From Streptomyces poriferorum (GTDB lineage Bacteria; Actinomycetota; Actinomycetes; Streptomycetales; Streptomycetaceae), in the NCBI RefSeq assembly GCF_019399235.1, contig NZ_JAELVH010000046.1, forward strand, positions 1 to 38,607: a DNA stretch of 38,607 nucleotides, read 5' to 3'. Below, one piece after another: positions 32,049 to 38,607 of this stretch; the stretch's first letter is position 1, and the number at the start of each line of letters is the position of its first letter. The notes below the pieces were generated by a model. The model worked only from the letters and a program-made list of their open reading frames with translations, was not told the origin of the DNA and ran no database searches. A program made the position numbers and the translations under genes.

Positions 32049-33059
32049 ATGACGCGAATCGACAAGAACCCCGGGAACGGCAAGAACGCCGTCGAGGTAC
32101 GGGGGCTGGTCAAGCACTACGGCTCGACCAAGGCACTGGACGGCGTGGACCTCGACGTGCGCGAGGGCACCGTCCTCGGCGTGCTCGGCCCCAACGGCGC
32201 CGGCAAGACGACCCTCGTACGGGTCCTGTCCACCCTGATCCAGCCCGACGCCGGACACGCGGTCGTGGCCGGCTACGACGTGGTGAAGCAGCCCCGCGCG
32301 CTCCGCCGCACCATCGGCCTGACCGGGCAGTACGCCTCGGTCGACGAGAAGCTCTCCGGCTGGGAGAACCTCTACATGATCGGGCGGCTGCTCGACCTGC
32401 CGCGCAAGAAGGCCCGCTCGCGCGCCGACGAACTGCTGGAGCGCTTCTCGCTCACGGACGCGGCGAAGAAGGCCGCGATGGAGTACTCCGGCGGTATGCG
32501 CCGCCGGCTGGACCTCGCCGCCTCCATGATCGGCAGCCCGGCCGTCCTCTACCTGGACGAGCCGACGACGGGGCTCGACCCCCGCACCCGTAACGAGGTC
32601 TGGGACGAGGTGCAGCGGATGGTCGCGGAGGGGGCGACCGTGCTGCTCACCACCCAGTACATGGAAGAGGCCGAACAACTCGCCAACGAGCTCACCGTCA
32701 TCGACAAGGGCCGGATCATCGCCCGCGGCGGTGTCGACGAGCTGAAGGCCAAGGTCGGCGGCCGCACCCTGCAGATCCGCCCCTCGGACCCGGCCCAGCT
32801 GGCCGCGATGGCGCAGGCCATCAGGGAGGCCGGTCTCGACGGTGTGGCGGGCGCCCAGGCGGTCCCGGACGAGGGACTGCTGTACGTACCCATCCTCAGC
32901 GACGAGCAGCTCACCGCCGTCATCGGCCTGCTCGGCACCCGGGGCTTCTCGCTGGCGCACGTGGCCACCGCGCTGCCCAGCCTGGACGAGGTGTTCCTCG
33001 CCATCACCGGCGACAAGGCCACCGTCACCGACACGACTCCCCAGGAGGTCGCGGCATGA
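32049..33059 (+). CDS. ABC transporter ATP-binding protein, DrrA family
   Basis: A 336-residue ATPase. Walker A LGPNGAGKTTL near residue 47, Q-loop GLTGQYASVDEKLSG near 93, signature YSGGMRRRLDLA near 146, Walker B VLYLDEPTTGLD near 166 and the switch His region at LLTTQYMEEAEQLA near 200 (Gln in place of His, as in DrrA). A C-terminal domain of about 110 residues, typical of the daunorubicin-resistance branch, follows (ending LPSLDEVFLAITG). It powers the permease encoded next, with an ATGA overlap at 33056-33059, for drug or lipid export. The ATG at 32049 has no clear ribosome site; a TCTGAT box seven bases upstream hints at a leaderless message. Confidence 0.93.
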   Translation: MTRIDKNPGNGKNAVEVRGLVKHYGSTKALDGVDLDVREGTVLGVLGPNGAGKTTLVRVLSTLIQPDAGHAVVAGYDVVKQPRALRRTIGLTGQYASVDEKLSGWENLYMIGRLLDLPRKKARSRADELLERFSLTDAAKKAAMEYSGGMRRRLDLAASMIGSPAVLYLDEPTTGLDPRTRNEVWDEVQRMVAEGATVLLTTQYMEEAEQLANELTVIDKGRIIARGGVDELKAKVGGRTLQIRPSDPAQLAAMAQAIREAGLDGVAGAQAVPDEGLLYVPILSDEQLTAVIGLLGTRGFSLAHVATALPSLDEVFLAITGDKATVTDTTPQEVAA

Positions 33060-33913
33060 GCACGACGACTCTGACGCCCACCCCCACCGACGCGGCCCCG
33101 GCCGCCCCGGCCGCGAAGCTCCACGACGAGGGCCGGATCGGGCTGCGGAACAACCTGCGCCACATCGGTGCGCTGGTGCGGCGCAATCTGCTCCAGATCA
33201 AGAAGGATCCGGAGTCGATGTTCGACGCGCTCCTGATGCCGGTGATCTTCGTCCTGCTGTTCGTGTACGTCTTCGGCGGTTCCGTCGGCGGCAGCATGGG
33301 CGGCGGCCGGCAGGAGTACCTGAACTACCTGATCCCCGGCCTGATGGCGATGATGGGCATGAACATCGCCATGGCCGTCGGTTCCGGTGTCAACGACGAC
33401 TTCCGCAAGGGGGTCATGGACCGGTTCCGCACGATGCCGATCGCCCGTTCCTCGGTGCTCATCGCCAAGATCGTGGTCGAGCTCGCCCGGATGATGGTCG
33501 CCACGCTGATCCTGCTGGGCATGGGCTTCGCGCTCGGCATGGAGCTCCACGGGTCGGTGCTCGGGCTGATCGGGGCGATCGGGCTGGCGGCCGCGTTCGG
33601 CGCCGCCATCATGTGGATCTTCATCCTGCTCGGACTGAGCATGAAGACGGCCCAGGCCGTCCAGGGAATGGGGATGATCGTGATGATGCCGCTCCAGTTC
33701 GGCTCGTCCATCTTCGCCCCGCCCACGACGATGCCGGGCTGGCTCCAGACGTTCACCGACTACAACCCGCTGTCCAACCTGGCCGACGCCGCACGCGCCC
33801 TGATGATGGGCACCCCGGTCGGCAACTCGGTCTGGCTGACGCTCGGCTGGACCGTGGTCATCACCGCGGCCATGGCACCGCTCGCGGTGTCCAAGTTCCG
33901 CAAGAAGTCCTGA
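33056..33913 (+). CDS. ABC-2 type transporter permease, DrrB family
   Basis: A 285-residue membrane protein with about six hydrophobic segments, the ABC-2 layout. An N-terminal Thr/Pro/Ala-rich tail (residues 1-25) precedes HIGALVRRNLLQIKKDPESMFDALLMPVIF, the amphipathic elbow and first helix. NDDFRKGVMDRFRTMPIARSSVL near residue 105 is the conserved cytoplasmic loop that contacts the ATPase. The C-terminus is short and basic (VSKFRKKS). It pairs with the DrrA-like ATPase, whose stop overlaps its ATG. Natural substrate unknown; self-resistance or general drug export are both possible. Confidence 0.92.
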   Translation: MSTTTLTPTPTDAAPAAPAAKLHDEGRIGLRNNLRHIGALVRRNLLQIKKDPESMFDALLMPVIFVLLFVYVFGGSVGGSMGGGRQEYLNYLIPGLMAMMGMNIAMAVGSGVNDDFRKGVMDRFRTMPIARSSVLIAKIVVELARMMVATLILLGMGFALGMELHGSVLGLIGAIGLAAAFGAAIMWIFILLGLSMKTAQAVQGMGMIVMMPLQFGSSIFAPPTTMPGWLQTFTDYNPLSNLADAARALMMGTPVGNSVWLTLGWTVVITAAMAPLAVSKFRKKS

Positions 33914-33940
33914 CCTCCTGACGGAAGGGGTTCGGACCTC

Positions 33941-36900
33941 TCAGTCCCGGTACGCGTCCACGAGGGCGGTGGCCTCCTCCAGGGAGAGGCCGCCGCCCTC
34001 GGCGTACGCGGCCTCGTAGGCGTCCCCGAGCGCGGCACGGACCAGCTCCTCGGCACGGTCGAAGTTGTCCCGCTCCATCGACGTCAGGAAGTGCCCCTCC
34101 GGCAGCAGGGCCCGGCCGGCGGCCAGCAGCCGGGCGCCGAGCTGCGCGCCGCTCTCCGTGCCGAGCCCGCCCAGCGCCCAGGCCAGGGTGACCAGATGGA
34201 TCACGGCCATCTGCGGCGCCACCATCTGCGTCAGCGGATCGCCCAGGCGCAGCAGGGCCTGCCGGCCGCGGTCCAGGGCGTCCGCGTAGTTCTCGTCCTG
34301 GTTGTCCAGCCAGGCCAGCCCGCCAAGGACGAAGCCCTCGAAGATCGCCATGGTCTGTGACTTGAACTCTTCGAGCAGTTCGAAGAACTGTTCACGCGCC
34401 TCCGCGGTCCGGCCGCAGCGGCCCAGCCACAGGGCCAGGTAGAGCCGGGCCGCCGGCCGCGCCTCGTGCCCCGCGTGCTGCTCGTCCACGATCACCTGGC
34501 GCAGGATCACCTCGCCCTCCGCTCCGCGGCCGAGTTCGGTGAGAGCGGAGGCGTACCGGGTGCGGAGCACCGATACCTGGGCCAGGGCGCCGAGCTTCTC
34601 CGCGTAGCCGATCGCGGCCTGGTAGTCCTCGGCCGCCTGGCGGTAGCCGCCCGTCTTCTCGTTCGCCTCACCACGTGAGGACAGTGCCTCGGCCATGCCC
34701 CAGTCGTCACCGAGACGATGGAAGATCTCCAGGCTCTCGGCGGCGTCGACATGGGCGGCACCCGCCCAGTCGGGGCGGTTGGCCAGCACGTTGGCGCGCA
34801 TCTGGAGCGCCGCGGCGAGCTCCCACTCGAAGGCGAACTCCCGTGCGGCGCGCACCGTTTCGTCCAGCAGGTGCCGCAGGTCCGAGACGCCCCCGGTCAG
34901 CATGACGGCGAAGAACCAGAGCGATGCGGGGCTCCGGCAGGTCTGCGGCTGGCCTGCCCGGTAGACGGAGGCGATGCCCCGCAGCCGCGTCATGCTGGCC
35001 TCGTTCGTCCACTCGTCCATCGCGTGGTCCATGCTGACCAGCTGGATCAGCCCCACCTGGCGCCGCGCCTCCTGAAGCAGTTCGGGCCCCATGGGCGGGG
35101 GCGCGTCGGTGCAGCGTTCGTGGATCGAGGGCGCCGGCTCCACGGGCGGGGCGAAGGGGTCGGGGCCGAGAGCCGCCGCGGCATCGGCCCAGTGCAGGGC
35201 GTCGCCGCGCAGATTGCGGATCTGCCAGTACCAGGAGAGCGAGATCACCAGGCACAGGGACTCCTGCTCGTCGCGCGCGGCGACGGCGTGCCGCAGCGCG
35301 GTGCGCAGGTTCTCGTACTCGCGCTGGAAGAGCTCGATCGCGGCGCGCTGTCCGGCACCGCGGAGCAGGGGGTCGGTGGTACGGGCCAGCTCCCGGAAGT
35401 ACACGAGGTGCTGGCGTTCGACGGCGTCCCGCTCCCCCGTCTCGTCGAGCCGCTGCGCCGCGTACTCGCCGACGGTCTCCAGGAGGCGATAGCGCATCCC
35501 GCCGTCAGCCCCGGGTGCGGCCACGACCAGGGACTTGTCGACGAGGGAGCCGAGCAGCCCGGCGACCTCCCGCGCCTGCCGCGGCCCGTCCGCACAGACC
35601 GCCTCGGCCGCTTCGAGGGTGCAGCCGCCGGCGAACACGGACAGCCGGCGCAGGGTGGTGCGTTCGTCCTCGGCGAGGAGGTCCCAGGACCAGTCGACGA
35701 CGGCTCGCAGGGTCTGCTGGCGCGGGAGCACGGTGCGGCTGCCGCTCGTCAGCAGCCGGAACCGGTCGTCGAGCCGGTCGGCGATCTGCTGCGGGGTGAG
35801 CATGCGCAGCCGGGCGGCGGCGAGTTCGATGGCGAGCGGCAGGCCGTCCAGGCGGCGGCAGATCTCGGCGGTGGCCGCCGCGGTCGCCCCGTCGGCGTCG
35901 ACCCGGAAGCCGGGCAGTGCGGCGGCGCCGCGCTCGGCCAGCAGGCGCAGGGCCGTCGGGTCGGGCAGCGGCTCCACGGGCCGGACGAACTCGCCGGGTA
36001 CACCGAGGGGTTCGCGGCTGGTGGCGAGGACGGTGAGCTGCGGGCAGCGGGCCAGCAGATGGTCGGCGAGGGCCGCGGCGGCCTCGATCACATGCTCGCA
36101 GTTGTCCAGGAGCAGCAGCATGCGGCGCCGGGAGCAGTGCTCGGTCAGCCGGGAAAGCGGCTCGTCCGCGCCCCGTTCGGCGGCCCGGAGCTCCTCGGCA
36201 CCCGCGCCGCGCAGCACGGTCTCGCGGGCGCCGAGTGCGCCGAGGACCGCTTCCGGTACCGCTTCGGGGTCGTCGACGGGCGCGAGTTCGGCCAGCCAGA
36301 CGCCGTCCGGCCACGACGCGGGGTCGAAGGATTCCGCCGTCTCCTGGGAGAGCCGGGTCTTGCCTGCGCCGCCGGGTCCGAGGAGGGTGACCAGCCGGGC
36401 CCGGGAGAGGTCGTCGCGCAGGGCGTCGATGTCGCGCTCGCGTCCGACGAAGCTGGTGAGCCGGGCCCTGAGGTTGCCCTGCCGGACGGCCGGTGCGGCG
36501 GGCCGGGGAGCCGGCCGCCGGGCGGGGCGGGCCGGTTCCTGACGGAGCAGTTCGGCGTGCAGCGCGCTCAGGCCGGGGCCCGGGTCCGTGCCGAGCCGGT
36601 CGGCGAGCACGGTGCGGACCTCGTCGTACGCGGCCAGCGCCTGGGCCGTGCGCCCTGCGTCGCGCAGCGCCCGCAGCCGCAGCACCTGGAGCGGTTCGTC
36701 GAGGGGGTGCTCCTCGCAGAGCGCGGCCAGCTCCGGCAGCACCTCGCCGGCCCGGCCGAGCGCGAGCGCCGCGGTGAGCCGGGTCCGGCGGGCGTCGAGG
36801 CGGCGGGCGGTCCAGCGGGCCGCGACGGCGTGCCGGTCGGGAAGGTCGGCGAGCACCGGCCCCCGCCAGAGGCCGAGGGCGTCGTCGAGGGCGCTCAGGG

Positions 36901-37255
36901 CCTTCGCCGGATCGCCGGCGTCCAGGGCCCGCGCGCCCTCCCCCGCGAGGCGTTCGAAGCGGTGGAGGTCGACGCTGTCCGGTTCGGCGGCCAGCCGGTA
37001 GCCGTTGTCCGCGGACACGACCTCCGCATGGCCGAGCGCCCGTCTGAGCCGGCCCACGAGTGCCTGCAGGGCGCCGGACGCGTCGCCGGGAGGGTCGCCG
37101 TCCCAGACCTCGTCGACGAGCACCGCGAACGGCACCGTCCGGCCGGTGCGCAGCGCGAGCACCGCGAGCAGGGCGCGCAGCCGCATACCGCCGAGGGGCA
37201 GCGCGGCACCGCGCTCGTCTCGCGCCTCCGTGACGCCCAGGATCAGATACCGCAC
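33941..37255 (-). CDS. SARP/AfsR-like transcriptional regulator with ATPase and TPR domains
   Basis: A 1104-residue regulator. Domains: an OmpR-type winged helix (about 1-90; LGGMRLRALLAVLALRTGRTVPFAVLVDEVWDG ... GALQALVGRLRRALG), a BTAD helical domain (about 95-240; ARRTRLTAALALGRAGEVLPELAALCEEHPLDE ... LRALRDAGRTAQALAAYDEVR), an NB-ARC-type ATPase with FVGRERDIDAL and Walker A LLGPGGAGKTRLS near residue 290 and Walker B RMLLLLDNCEHVI near 375, then a long helical TPR-like region to the end. Such proteins activate secondary-metabolite or central genes after ligand or ATP signals. The GTG start at 37255 begins directly at the first strand (RYLILG) and has CACAAT six bases upstream. Its target set is unknown; the asparagine-synthase-like gene lies upstream in the same direction. 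Confidence 0.93.
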   Translation of the reverse strand: MRYLILGVTEARDERGAALPLGGMRLRALLAVLALRTGRTVPFAVLVDEVWDGDPPGDASGALQALVGRLRRALGHAEVVSADNGYRLAAEPDSVDLHRFERLAGEGARALDAGDPAKALSALDDALGLWRGPVLADLPDRHAVAARWTARRLDARRTRLTAALALGRAGEVLPELAALCEEHPLDEPLQVLRLRALRDAGRTAQALAAYDEVRTVLADRLGTDPGPGLSALHAELLRQEPARPARRPAPRPAAPAVRQGNLRARLTSFVGRERDIDALRDDLSRARLVTLLGPGGAGKTRLSQETAESFDPASWPDGVWLAELAPVDDPEAVPEAVLGALGARETVLRGAGAEELRAAERGADEPLSRLTEHCSRRRMLLLLDNCEHVIEAAAALADHLLARCPQLTVLATSREPLGVPGEFVRPVEPLPDPTALRLLAERGAAALPGFRVDADGATAAATAEICRRLDGLPLAIELAAARLRMLTPQQIADRLDDRFRLLTSGSRTVLPRQQTLRAVVDWSWDLLAEDERTTLRRLSVFAGGCTLEAAEAVCADGPRQAREVAGLLGSLVDKSLVVAAPGADGGMRYRLLETVGEYAAQRLDETGERDAVERQHLVYFRELARTTDPLLRGAGQRAAIELFQREYENLRTALRHAVAARDEQESLCLVISLSWYWQIRNLRGDALHWADAAAALGPDPFAPPVEPAPSIHERCTDAPPPMGPELLQEARRQVGLIQLVSMDHAMDEWTNEASMTRLRGIASVYRAGQPQTCRSPASLWFFAVMLTGGVSDLRHLLDETVRAAREFAFEWELAAALQMRANVLANRPDWAGAAHVDAAESLEIFHRLGDDWGMAEALSSRGEANEKTGGYRQAAEDYQAAIGYAEKLGALAQVSVLRTRYASALTELGRGAEGEVILRQVIVDEQHAGHEARPAARLYLALWLGRCGRTAEAREQFFELLEEFKSQTMAIFEGFVLGGLAWLDNQDENYADALDRGRQALLRLGDPLTQMVAPQMAVIHLVTLAWALGGLGTESGAQLGARLLAAGRALLPEGHFLTSMERDNFDRAEELVRAALGDAYEAAYAEGGGLSLEEATALVDAYRD

Positions 37256-37261
37256 TCCGCC

Positions 37262-37267
37262 ATTGTG
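37262..37267 (-). promoter_or_regulatory. -10-like CACAAT for leaderless SARP gene
   Basis: On the minus strand CACAAT ends six bases before the GTG at 37255. No Shine-Dalgarno sequence is between them. Confidence 0.35.
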
Positions 37268-37330
37268 TCCCGGCGACCCGGGCAACGGGCCATGGGCGGC
37301 CTCACCGGATCACACGCAGCGGGCCCGGGC

Positions 37331-37590
37331 CACCGGCTACCCCGCAGCGACCACCGAGCCGGAGCCACCCCACCAGCGAACCCGCGCCGCCGCGCCGCCC
37401 AGGCGCCACCGAGCCGCCCAGGCGCCACCGAGCCGACACCACCGGCTACCCCCGCAGCGACCACCGAGCCGGAGCCACCCCACCAGCGAACCCGCGCCGC
37501 CGCGCTGCCCAGGCGCCACCCAGCCGACACCACCGGCTACCCCTGCAGCGACCGCCGGGCCGGAGCCACCCCACCGGCGACCGCGCGCTG
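37331..37590. repeat. About 91/109-bp tandem repeat, 2.6 copies, built on a gene 3' end
   Basis: CACCGGCTAC begins copies at 37331, 37440 and 37531. Copy 1 is 109 bp because an internal 18-bp piece (CGCCCAGGCGCCACCGAG) is doubled; copy 2 is 91 bp; copy 3 is partial and diverged. Copy 3 encodes the last residues and TAG stop (37539-37537) of the asparagine-synthase-like gene; the other copies carry TAG at the matching place. The array fills the gap to the SARP gene. Confidence 0.88.
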
Positions 37591-38607
37591 CCGTGGTGCC
37601 GCCGTCCCCGTCCAGCAGGTGCCGCGCCGCGAGATGAGGCGGCGCAGCCACAGTTCCGTGGAGGCGAGGTCGGCCAGGCCGTCCAGGGGCAGGGGCTCCC
37701 CCTCGGAGGCCGCGCGCAGGGCCTTGCGGACGACGCGGGCCTCGACCAGGCCCGCGTCGGCGAGCAGCGGGGCGTCGAACAGGGCGATCAGTTCGGGCAG
37801 CGAGGCGCGCAGGCCGGTCCGGGTGACGGCGGTCGAGGTGGCCTGGGACGGGGTGCCCCAGCCGGGCGGCAGCTCGTGGATGCCCGCGCCCGCCAGGACC
37901 CGCCGCAGGATCGCCGCGCGGGCGCCCGGCTGGACCCGGAGCGATTCGGGGAGCGCGCGGGCGGCGCGTACGACCTGGTTGTCCAGGAAGGGGGCGTGCA
38001 GCCGCTGGCTGCGGACCTCGGCGGCCTGTTCCAGGATGCGGTGACCGGCGGCGTGCCGGGCGAGCGCGGCTCTGGCTCGTGCCTCGCCCGGGCGCTGGAC
38101 GGAGGTGGGGCGGATCGCCGCTTCCTGGAGGCGGACCGACACTTCGGCCAGTGCCTCTCCGGTGAGCCACCGGGCGGCGGGGCCCGGGCGGGACCAGGTC
38201 AGTGCGTCGAGCGAGGCGTCGGCGGGTGTGTCCAGGTCGGGGGTGAGGCGGTTGGCGTCGGGCAGGCGGCCGGCCGCGGCTTCGAGTCCGGTGCGGTAGG
38301 ACGTGCGGGCCAGCCGGCGCGCCGCCCGGTAGACGGTCAGCGGCACGAACAGGGAGTGCGCGGACGGGCCTTCGGCCTTGGCGAGCGCGGCGACGGGGCG
38401 CACCAGATGGCGCCGTCTGCGATCGATCAGCAGGTCGGCGAGGCGGGCCGGATGGGCGTCGAGCACCTGCCGGGCGCCGTCGCCCACGAAGTGGTCCGCG
38501 CTGCCCGCGGAGAGGCGGCGGCGGTTGCGTTCGACGAGGACGAGGGAGGGGGCGGGTTCGTCGGTGAGCGGGCCGCTCTCCAGGTCCAGGTCGGCGTAGG
38601 GCAGCGC
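37537..38607 (-). CDS. Asparagine synthase-like protein, lasso-peptide-cyclase type (5' end outside window)
   Basis: The frame is open to base 38607, so about 356 residues of the C-terminal part are visible. It resembles the ATP-dependent amidotransferase domain of lasso peptide macrocyclases: DHFVGDGARQVLDAHP where cyclases read GDGGD-x-VL, RLHAPFLDNQVVRAARALP (the conserved PFLD-x-x-VV helix), and STELWLRRLI at the end. The ATP-loop SGGxDS would lie outside. Two places look degenerate: GDGAR for GDGGD, and PSQATSTAV where a conserved Thr/Ser-Lys is expected. The last about 25 residues are encoded by the tandem repeat. It may be an active cyclase of a divergent type or a decayed one. No lasso precursor or leader peptidase is in the window; they could lie further right. 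Confidence 0.7.
   Translation of the reverse strand, partial: ALPYADLDLESGPLTDEPAPSLVLVERNRRRLSAGSADHFVGDGARQVLDAHPARLADLLIDRRRRHLVRPVAALAKAEGPSAHSLFVPLTVYRAARRLARTSYRTGLEAAAGRLPDANRLTPDLDTPADASLDALTWSRPGPAARWLTGEALAEVSVRLQEAAIRPTSVQRPGEARARAALARHAAGHRILEQAAEVRSQRLHAPFLDNQVVRAARALPESLRVQPGARAAILRRVLAGAGIHELPPGWGTPSQATSTAVTRTGLRASLPELIALFDAPLLADAGLVEARVVRKALRAASEGEPLPLDGLADLASTELWLRRLISRRGTCWTGTAAPRQRAVAGGVAPARRSLQG

Noticed and set aside
37331..37590. CRISPR-like reading of the repeated DNA
   Set aside because: Few long, imperfect units joined without unique spacers, each with a gene stop codon; no cas genes nearby.
34718..38044. Long open frame on the + strand opposite the SARP gene (about 1100 codons)
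   Set aside because: Antisense shadow: no domain motifs, while the minus strand shows a full winged-helix/BTAD/ATPase protein.
37537..38607. Lasso precursor or leader peptidase within the window
   Set aside because: No short gene with a leader/core pattern and no peptidase or PqqD-like domain lies between 37256 and 38607; such genes could only be outside.

Overview
The window is high-GC actinobacterial chromosome, almost certainly Streptomyces. Codon use is strongly GC3-biased, GTG starts and GTGA/ATGA stop-start overlaps are frequent, several genes look leaderless, and the linked set glnE, glnA2, nadE and panB belongs to a conserved part of the Streptomyces core chromosome. No tRNA, rRNA, insertion sequence, prophage or CRISPR array was seen. 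All family assignments are read by eye from motifs; no database search was run.

Left part (1-10.4 kb): the 3' part of a sigma-like/zinc-finger/membrane/BACON protein; a cysteine-rich unknown protein facing it; a Ppx/GppA phosphatase; a sugar-phosphate-isomerase-like protein coupled to a TetR regulator; glnE (adenylyltransferase for glutamine synthetase); a flavin split-barrel protein; a PrmC-related methyltransferase; and a second TetR regulator.

Middle (10.4-19.1 kb): a leftward set of amino-acid permease, universal stress protein and saccharopine-dehydrogenase-like enzyme; an Old Yellow Enzyme-type oxidoreductase; a rightward MarR - MFS pump - DUF1330 set; and glnA2, a glutamine-synthetase-like enzyme with tryptophan where the adenylylated tyrosine would be, so the nearby GlnE probably does not control it.

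Centre right (19.1-25.5 kb): a DUF3105 - DUF305 pair joined by a GTGA overlap, a CBS-pair protein, then a likely copper unit: a TACCC-N5-GGGTA palindrome resembling a CsoR operator, a small DUF6153-like His/Met-containing membrane protein, and a Tat lipoprotein multicopper oxidase. Glutamine-dependent NAD synthetase follows.

Right part (25.5-38.6 kb): an MFS exporter; a membrane-anchored EEP-fold phosphatase/nuclease; a 14-TM exporter with its TetR regulator and a perfect 19-bp operator; panB (pantothenate synthesis); a DrrA/DrrB-type ABC exporter; a large SARP/AfsR-like regulator; and, cut by the window edge, an asparagine-synthase-like protein of the kind that closes lasso peptides.

The most unusual overall signal is structural: six short tandem arrays (unit 20 to about 109 bp), each at or just past the 3' end of a gene. 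In three of them every copy carries the stop codon of the adjacent gene, and in a fourth the stop codon and tail come from what looks like a dispersed Streptomyces intergenic element.
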